DNA of 64,000 nt from Warburgia ugandensis (lineage: Eukaryota; Streptophyta; Magnoliopsida; Canellales; Canellaceae): assembly GCA_035236585.1 (NCBI GenBank), contig CP141128.1, positions 33,524,684 through 33,588,683 on the forward strand, read 5' to 3'. This document shows positions 13,055 through 22,237 of the stretch, in pieces; the first letter of the stretch is position 1; each line of letters begins with the position of its first letter. Below the pieces are notes generated by a model, which was given only the letters and a program-made list of their open reading frames with translations, made no database searches and was not told the origin of the DNA. The translations under genes were made by a program, and so were the position numbers.

Positions 13055-14513
13055 AGGTGTTTTGAACATTGAGTTTGGCAATTTAAATAATGCCACATAT
13101 AAATTGGACGTCTAGGTCATTTATGAATCTATTCTAAGTAACAGTATATATTCATATAATATTAGTCGTATGACAGCATTCATATTACATACATCTCATT
13201 ATCAGTTCAAGTAATCTCATATTATATGATTTCATCAGATATCAACTCATGATACAAACAATTTCATGTCAATCCATCTATAATATTCAACTAATAATGT
13301 AAAATAATTTTCATGTTAAATCATTTCATAATCTATCAATCCATGATGTAGACAAATATATGGTAAATCATCTCATCATCTAACTAGTCATTAATCTACT
13401 TAGAGTGTCTTATAAACATATGCAATGCAATTAGCCTAATAAAAATCCTATCTAGGATTTAATATATCCATGTACAATTTTAGTACATGTAAAATCACCA
13501 TATATTTATGGAAACGATAATCCATGTTGTCAATATACATAAATAAGTGATATAATGATAAAACAATTGAATCACTTTTTGATTCAATAATAAGCAAATC
13601 TATATCACATCAAATCAGAGCATATCAGCTAACAAACATGCAAATCCATGCCAAATCATATCAGAGTGTATTAGCTCACCGTAGTCAAATCTAGAGCATA
13701 TCAGCTCACCATTGGAAATCCATGCAAAAACCAAATCTTGAATCACATCATGCATGCAAAAACATCCCAAAATTCATCTTGGTCTAATCTACAGTCATAC
13801 TATGAGCACTTAGAAGTTGCCATCTAAAAGCTTGCCAATGCCCCTTGTACTTACCCTCATCGACTGCTCTCATTAGCCGCCCTCTTAGGGCCCCCTTATC
13901 AATAACCTACAAATACAAAAAATGAATCAAACTTTGATTACATGCACGAAGATAAAAATGGGATGAAATACAAATCATGGGTTAAATCACATTTATGTAT
14001 CAAAATGAAAGATGTATAAATAAAAAGCAAGTGTTAGTATTTCTAAACCAATGATCTTGGATACTCCATATCTCCATCAAATTCACATACTAAAGTAATT
14101 GTCTAATATCATCATCATCATCAAGATATATATCATTCATTTTATCCATGAAGAATAAGCCATTTCTAGTCTATAGCTATGTCATTTATCTATTTATCAA
14201 AATCTATCTATAACATATATATGATTAGATACATGTTAATTTGGCTTGACCAATAATCTAGTCATAATCTGAATATATGGATAAATTAGAGATTCTAGAG
14301 CAACCTACCTCTAATTAAGTGCTTCAAATTCATTGACGTGAATAGCTATCCAATTTGCTAATGCACTAATGATTAATCACACATTTGTAACACTATAAGT
14401 ACACATTTAGATCTACAATCTAGGTTTCATAAATGTCAAAAATTTTATCTAATAATGTAATTCAATATAATCAACATTTGATTTGATCACTTGACAATAA
14501 TCCAATGGTTCAG
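13055..14513 (-). repeat. Minus-strand LTR, main part, left palindrome arm
   Basis: Continues the LTR end at 4507-4748. It is inverted relative to 14563-15581: 13300-13450 matches the reverse complement of 15170-15310 (TTAGGCTAATTACATTGCAT, ATCATGGATTGATAA), 13665-13830 matches 14850-15000, and 14290-14513 matches 14563-14787. About 420 bp (13870-14290) has no partner in the other arm, so that arm carries a deletion or this one an insertion. Confidence 0.7.
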
Positions 14514-14787
14514 AATGTGTCAGATTTAATGATCTGTGAATTGTACTAATGATCCAACCATTGTGAACCATCAGATCATTATTAAGTGATCAGATCAGAT
14601 GTTGATTATATTGAATTACACTATCAGATAAAATTTTGACATTTATGAAACCTAGGTTGTAGATGTGAATGTGTATTTATATTATTACAAATGTGTGATT
14701 GATTGTTAGCGCATGCACGAATTTGATAGTTATTCGCGTCAATGAATCTAAAATGCTTCATTAGAGGTAGGTTGTTTTAGCATCTTT
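14290..14787. repeat. Core palindrome of the head-to-head LTR pair
   Basis: Two arms of about 224 bp (14290-14513 and 14563-14787) are reverse complements over most of their length, separated by 49 bp. Shared words include CAACCTACCTCTAAT, AATCACACATTTGTAA, TAGGTTTCATAAATGTCAAA and AATTCAATATAATCAACAT and their complements. A direct duplicate of the right arm's outer end (GCTTCATTAGAGGTAGGTTGTT) follows at 14809-14830. Taken alone it would look like a foldback MITE, but the homology continues outward into both LTRs. Confidence 0.85.
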
Positions 14788-15581
14788 AAATTATCTATAT
14801 ATTTAGATGCTTCATTAGAGGTAGGTTGTTCTGGCATCTTCTAGGTAGTAGGCTTCTAAGTGCTCACTGTGTGGTTGTGGATTAGACTAATAAGAATTGT
14901 GAGATGTTTTTACATGTATGACTTGATTTAATATTTAGTTCTTGACATGGATTTGCTCATAGTGAGTTGATATGCTCTTGATTTGGCACGTATTTTCGAT
15001 ATGCTCTTGATTTGGCATAGTGAGTTGATATGCTCTTGATTTAGCACGTATTTTCCTATGGTGAGCTGATATGCTTTGATATAGATTTGGCATGGATTTG
15101 CTTGTTGGTGAGCTAATATGCTATGATTTAATGTGGCATGGAGTTGTACATGGATAGTTTAAATTCTAGATGGGTTTTTGTTAGGCTAATTACATTGCAT
15201 ATGTTTATGTCATGCTCCAAGTAGATTATGAGTAGTCAGATGATGAGATGATTTGACATATATCTGTTTACATCATGGATTGATAAATTATGAAATAATT
15301 TGACTTCAAAATTATCTAGACTATGCTGCCAATGTAAGTATATGACTTGTTTTTATCTTCTTGGACATGTATGTCTATATGCATTTATATAGTTGGATTG
15401 TGAGTTGTGATTTAATAGAATCTTGAAACATATAAAATATAAACTTATTGGTCTTCAGAACCTCTGAAATGTATAATTTGTTAGTAGAGTTGACATTTGG
15501 GTCTTGTGAAAAAATTTATATTAAAAAAATATCTTCTACTATTTGTATTTAAACTTTTTAAAAAAAAACCAGGGGGTCAAA
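14563..15581 (+). repeat. Plus-strand LTR, right palindrome arm
   Basis: A mirror copy of 13055-14513 with about 420 bp missing near 14790-14836. It ends with CCAGGGGGTCAAA followed by a primer-site-like sequence, matching the layout of the other LTR ends. Short direct repeats of TTGATATGCTCTTGATTTGGCA occur at 14960-15060. No coding content. Confidence 0.7.
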
Positions 15582-15583
15582 GT

Positions 15584-15594
15584 TGGTACTGGAG
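15584..15594 (+). other. Degenerate primer-binding site
   Basis: TGGTACTGGAG sits three bases after the LTR end; it is TGGTATCAGAG with two changes. What follows (CATAGTTAGTCC) matches the start of the element 1 interior (CATAGCTAGTCC), so this is a relic of the same type of internal region. Confidence 0.6.
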
Positions 15595-16775
15595 TAGGTT
15601 CATCCACTCATAGTTAGTCCTAAAAGTCCAAAGTTGTGGCAACAATCTAAGGTGAAAGTTAGAGATTACATGAGTTAAATGATTGTTCATTTAAATTTTT
15701 TTTTTAAATTGTGCAAATGCCACTTATGACTATTAATATAGGAGTTAAAATTTGCAAAGATAGAACGTGATAGAATGAAAATTATATCTAAATTAGATTC
15801 ATATTATAAATGAAAAATAACTAAGTGGAAAGTTATGAGTGGTTAAGGAAAAGGGGATTATTGTTAATCAAGGACAATTTACTATGAGTACAAGTTATAA
15901 TGTTAAGACAGTATGTGTAGGGTCTTGGAGAGTGTAATAACTATTTTATTACAAGTCGCCTGACGAAAATGAGGAAAGATCAAAGTTTTGTTTTGGTAAA
16001 TGAGTATTTAGAAAAAAGTTAGAGGATTTTAAAAATTGGTTTGGACAAATAATGGATACCAAATGATGAAAAATCAGAAGGGATATTGATACAAAGAGGA
16101 TCTTAATGCTATGATACATGAAATGTTATGTTTATAGTATTAATTTGATCTTGGATCATGAATTTGGATAAGATTATAAATAAGTCATTGAGATTAAGGA
16201 TTACAATATGAAAATAGTGCATAACAAATAAGTATCAGGTATAGAGAAATACATATGAACCTTGTATATTATGAATGATAATGAATAATCCTTTAAAAGG
16301 TACTATGAGGATTCTATAACGTGTAGAGGACTCTGATATTAGTTATGAAGGGAGGATTTAGCCTATGGTGATCGGGTTATTGAAAGGTAAATAAGAATTT
16401 AATTAGAAATATAGAGAAGTTAATAAATAAAGAATTGTGAAAGGCTTTCGTGAAGAAGTTGTATATGCATAATTGACGCATTTGGACTTTCATTTGCAAT
16501 AATACAGGGACTATGGCTGATGACTAGATCAATCCTAAAGAAGTAAACTTGAGTCAAAAATAGTTACTTGAAATGGAAAATTTTATTTGTTTTTGAAAAT
16601 TAAAATAAGATTATATTATAAATAAATGGGAATTTGAAAGCTAACACTTAGCATGTTAAAATGAATTTCAAAGAAAAAAATTTCCACTATTTTGTTTTTG
16701 AAATTGTTTCAAAGTTGGGGCCCCATATTTTAAAAAATATTATGAAAAAGTGTTATAAAAACACAAATCATCATA
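15595..16775 (+). other. Relic internal region and truncated LTR end
   Basis: The first 900 bp or so resemble the noncoding interior of the long-LTR elements in style and at the start, but are shorter. From about 16490 the sequence looks like an LTR distal part (GGGACTATGGCTGATGACTAGATC compares with GGGCTATGAGCTGTGACTGGATAG in element 1). It ends at 16775 as CAAATCATCATA next to the duplication ATGAC. Stops occur in all frames. Confidence 0.55.
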
Positions 16776-16780
16776 ATGAC

Positions 16781-17692
16781 ATGGTAGGAAGCTCTTGTGT
16801 CTATCACTCACTCTGCCTAAATGTTCGCAACATGCATGCATGATTCTTTCTCAATAGAAAATAGTGTTATGTCTTGTGTAACGGTAACAAGTGTTTCACC
16901 ATTGTCCTCCTTTGGTTTAATGCTCTGTCCTTGTTTCTTTTTTAATTTTTTGTAGTCTATTATCATGTGGTCTACCATGCTATAGTAGAAGCACTTGAAT
17001 TTTCCTCTATCCTGACTTTTGGATCTACTGATGATCATGGGATCTCCCCTGGTTCATACTTTTACTTCTTCTCTATCCCTGCCTCTTTCGTTATTTTTAT
17101 TTTTTGTCACTAGAGCATGAGTTTGGTATGTGCCAACTTCCTTTATCCTAGCCTCTTCATTGAACAAGGCATCCTTGTCGTTTGGAGTTGAATTATTAAG
17201 AGAAATTACTAGGGTCTTCCAATTGTTAGGTAGCAAACATAGCAACAATAGGGCATGCTCTTCATCGCCCATGTTTAGCTCAATGGATCCAAGTTGATTC
17301 ACCAGATTCTAGAATTCACTGGTATTCTTTGTGATAGCCATTCCACTCTTCAGTCATAGATTTACAAGACGTCTCATTAGAAGGGACGTTGAGAGTGATC
17401 TTTGTCTTGTACATGTTCTCTAGTTTTTTTTTTTAAAGATAATATAGGAATTATTTTCTTGTGCTACATGGTGAAATACAGTACGGTCGATCCACTATTT
17501 GATCTAACCTACAGTTTTCTTATTGATCTTGACCCAGTCTTTTTTTGAAGTCCCCTCATAATTGCTCCCACATCTTCTAGTGGGTCATAAAGGTCTTTAT
17601 AGTATAAGAAGCCTTTCATTCTAGGTCTCCATAGGCTATATAGTTTGTGGAAGTGAGTTTTATCTTAATCATGACATGTGAAGTAGAATCCT
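16781..17692 (-). pseudogene. Copia gag and protease start, relic
   Basis: The minus-strand start is near 17692, where a Met is followed by a KLTSTNY-type gag N-terminus. Then come a UBN2/gag-like core (LGSIELNMGDEEHALLLLC, in 17054-17302), a lysine-rich linker, a zinc knuckle (16920-16995) in which two of the three cysteines read as tyrosine, and a retroviral-type protease motif in which DTGA reads DTRA (about 16795-16810). The knuckle changes are single G-to-A transitions. Stops and frame changes interrupt it. It is the upstream half of the relic at 2480-4506. No 5' LTR or primer site was found beyond 17692. Confidence 0.88.
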
Positions 17693-18000
17693 CCATTAAC
17701 TCTGGGTATATTTTTTTTGTCCTTTTGGTGTTAATCTGTGAAAAAATTGAGTGCCCTAATGTGTTTGGGATATTCAAAAACCTTAAGATGGATGTTTCTA
17801 TAAAATTTAAAAGATATAAGAAATTTTCATATATATGGAGTGTCCTTAAGGTGCAAATTATACGTACGGGGGTACCCTTGTAACTTTGACGGGTACTAAG
17901 TCAATCCATCAAATGTGCCATTCTCAATTAATTTTGTCAATTTCTGATATTACGATGCCATTGTCAATTTGGGTGTCAGCCAAGACTAATCTTGGAGAGG
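17693..18000. other. Unassigned 308 bp
   Basis: This should hold the leader and 5' LTR of the copia relic, but no primer-binding site or LTR terminus is recognisable. No gene is seen. Confidence 0.5.
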
Positions 18001-18560
18001 TGCTACTCTATTAGGGTTTCAGATATAAGAAAAAGAAAGAAACCTACCTCTAGCTCTCTCTCACAGCCTCACCGTCTCTACCCCTTTCTCTGGCGTCTCC
18101 TCTTGGGCTGGCCTCGATAACTAGTGACTAAAGCTCCGTCACAAGCGATCAACAGATCGAGTCCGGTGACACTACCTGCCCGGCCACCGTTCTCTGCTCC
18201 GCGATCTGGTGTTTCTACCTCCACTAGCTTTTCATGTGTCCCATCTCTGTCATTTCATTTTTATTTCTTTCTTTACTAGCTAGCAGGGGCAGGAGAGATC
18301 TCATCGAATGGAAAGATTCACCTGCTATAGCGATCTCGCCAGCTATTGGCCTAGCTTCTCTCTGGGGAGGGTCCGAACAACACTTCTTCGATCCACGGTG
18401 GCTGCTCTTCCCACCGCCAGTGATACTGTGGCCCACCGTTGAATCTCTCTTACCACACCCACCCACCCACGCGCGCCCGCCCCCCCCCCCCCCCCGGCAC
18501 CGCACTCCCTCCCCCTTTTCCTTTCTTTTTTTTTACTTTTTCTTTTCTCGCTTCACCAGT
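18001..18560. other. GC-richer, CT-rich tract (possible old 5' region)
   Basis: The base composition differs clearly from the surroundings. The tract opens with TTAGGGTTTC (a telo-box-like word common in plant promoters), then CT-rich sequence typical of plant 5' leaders, then a C-run and a T/C-rich stretch. A 110-residue open frame on the plus strand (18234-18566) and one on the minus strand (18224-18505) are low-complexity and overlap, so neither is called. It may be the promoter or leader exon of a lost or distant gene (inference). Confidence 0.35.
18480..18495. repeat. Run of 16 C
   Basis: A homopolymer preceded by CACCCACCCACGCGCGCCCG. The opposite strand is a G-run able to form quadruplex-like structures; its length is likely variable or prone to sequencing error. 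Confidence 0.9.
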
Positions 18561-20187
18561 AGATAGGCATTTGATGTCTCTGGCCCGCGCTCTCTTCTTT
18601 GCAGTCAGGATTTTAGCAAACACATCAGCTATGATCTGTTTAAATCTGGCGTATTGGAATATAAATCCGCTTGATTTGTGTACCGGGGTTTGACGAATCT
18701 GTTGATTCCTCGGTCATCGATCTATCTGTCACATTCCCGACACAAAAATTGACAAATCCGCATCTTGCTAGCTATTATCTCGCTCTGAAACCAGTTGTTC
18801 AGCGGATGGATTTGAGCAATAGATCTGTAATCAAACGATTTAGTCATACATCCACGGGAGGAAGAGCAGATTACAATAAGGAGATCATATCCTCGCTCTA
18901 TCCTAAAGACTCTCTGTCTCTCAGATTTTAAATTTGTTTTATTTGCTTACAATTTGTGATCAGATCATCCTATATTTATAAAATTTTGATAATTTAATTC
19001 ATCAAGATTTGCCGCAAATCTTAGTTCGGTACCGACAATATCAAGTCAAATTGGGGGGCACCGATTTTTATGTTTTTATATGGGCCTGCTGGTCCTTCAC
19101 AATGGTATGGAGCCATCACATTCCACCAGCCAATATATGGCCCACAATCTCTACCTTTGGTGGCCCCAAAGAACCATGTGGTTTTGGATGGTATAATCGT
19201 CAATATCAGTTTTGAAGATGATTTGGATTGATCACCCTAGTGCAACTCCAATCGCAACCACTCACGCAAGTCCTGTAACCATTTTGAAGATGATCTGGAT
19301 TGAAATGCCACAATAGCAATTGTTACATCACTTAGAAGGGATAGATGGATAATCCTCAAATCCGTTATGGGCACCTGGATCAGATACAGACTGCAGTTTT
19401 GTGATCTATGCGGATCAAAAGCCTTCAATCGATATTCATACTGATTGGATTGGATTGACTCCCACCAATCGTAATGCCAATGCTAATTGCAACACTTTAG
19501 GAACTTGCTTGCATGGTGCATGAGACTTTTGCATGAAAGGTCGCACCAGCAGTTCATCAGAGTAATCCATCTGAATTCTCTGGTCCCAGATTTCTCGTAT
19601 ACCAGAATTCAGGTGGATGGATGATTATAATATCAATTAAATGTTGTCTATATATATATATATATATATGTTTCTAGGCTCATCTAATCCTTGTTGTTCT
19701 CGAAGAAGAAGTTATCCAAAGTGGGAGAATTTAAATGCGGGTCTGATCAAGGTAGAGGTGGATCCATCATGCAAAAGTGTGGCGATCATTCCTCTACATG
19801 ATGAAAGCCATAACCATTAGGGTTTAATGTTTTCAATGCAACGGGTAGTGTCCTACCCATCATTATCCTTGTACTAAGCTACCTCAAAATGGTCAGAGTA
19901 GCTCTGTGACTCAAGATCTGTAAATTAACATATAAGGAGAGATCTAACAGTTCTTCCACTACCACCAAAAGAGAGTAGTTGATCAAAATTATCTAAATCC
20001 CATGTTCCTTTCCTAAGTTTTTGTATTTCATAGTAGGGCTGTCAAATTAGTCATGAACCAGGACTACTAGAGTATAAATGGAGCTCAGGTATATGAAATT
20101 GTCTTTCCCGAGCTCAGAACCTGATATTACCAAAAGAGAGCCACTCGATTCAAATGATCAAAACTAGTGTTCAGAGTGTAACTTGTT
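18561..20187. other. Intergenic, apparently low-copy
   Basis: No gene is recognised. It includes near-repeats of GAAGATGATTTGGATTGA (19217, 19283), a short imperfect hairpin (19568-19617, CTGAATTCTCTGG against CCAGAATTCAG), a (TA)n at 19649-19669, and TAGGGCTGTCAAA at about 20034, which resembles a hAT-type terminal repeat but has no partner found. Confidence 0.5.
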
Positions 20188-20193
20188 TTTATT
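20188..20193 (-). terminator. Poly(A) signal AATAAA for the DUF538 gene
   Basis: On the minus strand AATAAA (within AAAAATAAAAAC) lies about 120 nt past the stop codon at 20310, a usual distance for a plant 3' UTR. Confidence 0.5.
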
Positions 20194-20309
20194 TTTCATC
20201 GTAGGAAAGATAGTAGCAGTCGAGAAGCGATAACGACAACACTTGAAAGCAATAAAAGATAAAGAGACCATGCATCCATCAACCTAATGTTATAAAGCTC
20301 CTAGGTTAC

Positions 20310-20738
20310 TTAGTCTTCTTCGAGCTCGAAAGCAGAGACGGGGAAGCTCCTTGACAAGCCAGAAGGGGTCTTACAGTGGATCTTTCCAGTGGGCGGATCA
20401 TCGACATAAATTTCACTCAGGGTGAGCCACATCAAGAGCTCCTTGGTCTTGACCCCTGTCAGTTTCTTGATCTTGAACTTTTCAACATAGGCAGTGACCT
20501 CATTATCATAGATAACATACTTCCCTATCTTCTCCCAGTGGTGCTGCTTCTTCTTCTTTTGTTTGAGCCAAACAAAACCAGTTTCTTCCAGATAACCAAC
20601 CTCTATGATGTCTTCCAGAGGGAGGAGTCCCCTTGGCAAGCCTACTTCTTGGAGCAACAACTTCGACTTCTCTTGGCCAAGCTCATTCCCATAGTAGATT
20701 TCTGCTTTGGCCTTGATTTCATCGGTCACAAGAGACAT
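20310..20738 (-). CDS. DUF538 family protein, 142 aa, apparently intact
   Basis: Single-exon protein of the plant-specific DUF538 family (which includes Arabidopsis SVB-like proteins), whose molecular role is poorly defined. Family marks are the N-terminal MSLVTDEIKAKAEIYYG, the LLPLEDIIEVGYLEETGFVW block (about residues 37-56), the central KKLTGVKTKELL block, and the C-terminal EIYVDDPPTGKI and FPVSAFELEED. The length fits the shorter members. The Met at 20738 is preferred over an in-frame Met 33 codons upstream, because homology begins there and the context (AAAAATG, A at -3) is good. The upstream extension looks like leader sequence. No signal peptide or membrane segment is visible in the 142-aa form. 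There is no frameshift or stop. It is the only gene here that looks functional and stands alone among repeats. A lysine-rich insertion (QKKKKQHH, near residue 60) is a local peculiarity. Confidence 0.9.
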   Translation of the reverse strand: MSLVTDEIKAKAEIYYGNELGQEKSKLLLQEVGLPRGLLPLEDIIEVGYLEETGFVWLKQKKKKQHHWEKIGKYVIYDNEVTAYVEKFKIKKLTGVKTKELLMWLTLSEIYVDDPPTGKIHCKTPSGLSRSFPVSAFELEED

Positions 20739-20882
20739 TTTTTCTTTGTGAAGTGAGTTGTGGGGTAACAAAGAAAAGGGCACTTGATATAGGAAAGAAG
20801 CTACAAAGTTGCCCATGTTTTTCAAGAAAACTACCAATATGGTCTAGAATTTGAAAATTCTTAAATAAGTGAAATAGGACTA

Positions 20883-20891
20883 CCTTATAAG
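20883..20891 (-). promoter_or_regulatory. Candidate TATA box for the DUF538 gene
   Basis: The minus strand reads CTTATAAGG about 145 nt upstream of the ATG, giving a leader of roughly 115 nt. A weaker alternative, CCTATATCAAG near 20788, would leave a very short leader. Neither is proven. Confidence 0.35.
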
Positions 20892-21346
20892 AGTAGCTAT
20901 ATCATGAATGCTGATGCTTTTAAGATGCAAATGGAGTCCTTTTTCTTCAAAGATCAAAACCATTGATACATACTAGGTCTATGCTAGGATGGATCCTTCC
21001 TAAAATTCGCTCTTTTTCAGACGGTTTTAAGCCTTTGATTTATGGAGGCTTTGATGACGAATGTAGATAGTTGCCTTTTCCATTTCCTAATGATTCATAT
21101 AAAAGCTCGAATATTTATATCGTTATAATTTTCATACAGACATGAATTCTGTTGCATTTTGACTGCTATCAGACGAATAATTTAGACAATTAAACATCCC
21201 AATGACCGTAGAAAACTGCACGGCTCAAATGGTTGGTGATGAATAGAATTCTTACTTCGTGCATGGACTTTAACCCCAAAAATGTCCTCTTAGTGAATGA
21301 TTTCAATCGTCTGATTGATAAGGCTTTAGTAAAGCAGTCTACTAAG

Positions 21347-21348
<2 letters not shown>
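20892..21348. other. Upstream flank of the DUF538 gene
   Basis: Probable promoter-proximal DNA of the gene. No coding sequence or repeat is recognised before the AT microsatellite. Confidence 0.4.

Positions 21349-21420
<72 letters not shown>
21349..21420. repeat. (AT)n microsatellite, about 36 units
   Basis: An uninterrupted AT run. It generates artificial Tyr-Ile repeat frames on both strands (21190-21536), which are not genes. Confidence 0.98.
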
Positions 21421-21423
<3 letters not shown>

Positions 21424-22162
21424 TAACGTAATCCGAAGAGTTTCTTGAGCGTGCATGTTTCAGTCCAGGACGATAGTGGTAGGTCGCGTGTCGTATGATG
21501 CTCGTGGTGTTGTGTACAACACTCAATGAGAAACAAAAGTAGTGCTTAGGAACCTAGGACCATGCAATAGAAGATTATCTAAGAGGTGGCCCAAAGATGA
21601 AGCACGGATCTCTAAGCTTTTGGCGTCTCAAGCCCACTTATACGGGTGTAAATGGTCCTGTTCTGATTCAGTTTCGTAGAAAATTAGAACTGTACCATTA
21701 ATTTTTTACATTTCTTGGTACTATATATATACTGTTTCAGAGTTTAGTTCATAGCACAAAAAACGTTCTCATACCACGGATTCCGGTCTAGTACTTAATT
21801 ATTTAGTAGTTGAGAAAAATACAAAAGATAAATGATTAAGACGTCAAAAGTTAGTTACACATTATTTTTATTTTTAATTGTTTATATAATAGGTAATCAT
21901 GGGTTTGTTACTTAACTACTATATAAGCAAGTAAGAGTACAACATAAGAAATAATATAAAAATTAAAGCTACATACTATGCTGGTATTATAGTACATAGA
22001 AGTTACTATGACATGAATTCATAATAGGAAACCAAGAGAAGATATAAGGAGAGTCAACGTTGAAAAATATTTAAAGGACTAACTATTTACAACTAAAGAA
22101 TTAGAGTTGAGAGAGAAGGGGGAAGAATGAGAGAGAGATAAGCCATAGGTGAGAGCTACTTG

Positions 22163-22165
<3 letters not shown>
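21421..22165. other. Intergenic, no gene seen
   Basis: AT-rich. GGGTGTAAATGGTCCTGTTC near 21646 resembles a hAT-type end, but no matching inverted end was found. Confidence 0.45.

Positions 22166-22235
<70 letters not shown>
22166..22235. repeat. (AG)n microsatellite, about 35 units
   Basis: An uninterrupted AG run. A second similar run is at 56128-56210. Confidence 0.98.

Positions 22236-22237
<2 letters not shown>

Larger units (their letters stand above)
4502..16780. mobile_element. 12.3-kb nested complex inserted in the copia protease
   Basis: Bounded by 5-bp duplications ATGGC (4502-4506) and ATGAC (16776-16780), four of five identical. Both outer ends look like LTR 3' ends pointing outward: the left end reads as the reverse complement of one (4507, TATGACACCCAGG), and the right end (16600-16775) matches the LTR end at 52630-52760 in its GAATTTCAAAGAAAAA stretch. 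Between them are a minus LTR, a large palindrome, a plus LTR with a primer-site-like sequence, a noncoding stretch and a truncated LTR end, with element 1 (4754-13049) nested in the left LTR. The copia protease frame resumes directly across the complex once one duplication is removed, which supports the boundaries. Confidence 0.7.

Noticed and set aside
14290..14787. Independent MITE
   Set aside because: The inverted homology continues beyond the arms into both LTRs and no short target duplication flanks the 500-bp core.
18234..18566. 110-aa proline-rich plus-strand frame
   Set aside because: Its C-terminal half is translated from a C-run and T/C-rich DNA, and a similar frame exists on the opposite strand. 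No domain.
20376..20756. 126-aa plus-strand frame
   Set aside because: Antisense shadow of the DUF538 gene.
21190..21536. Frames with long Tyr-Ile repeats
   Set aside because: Translations of the (AT)n microsatellite.
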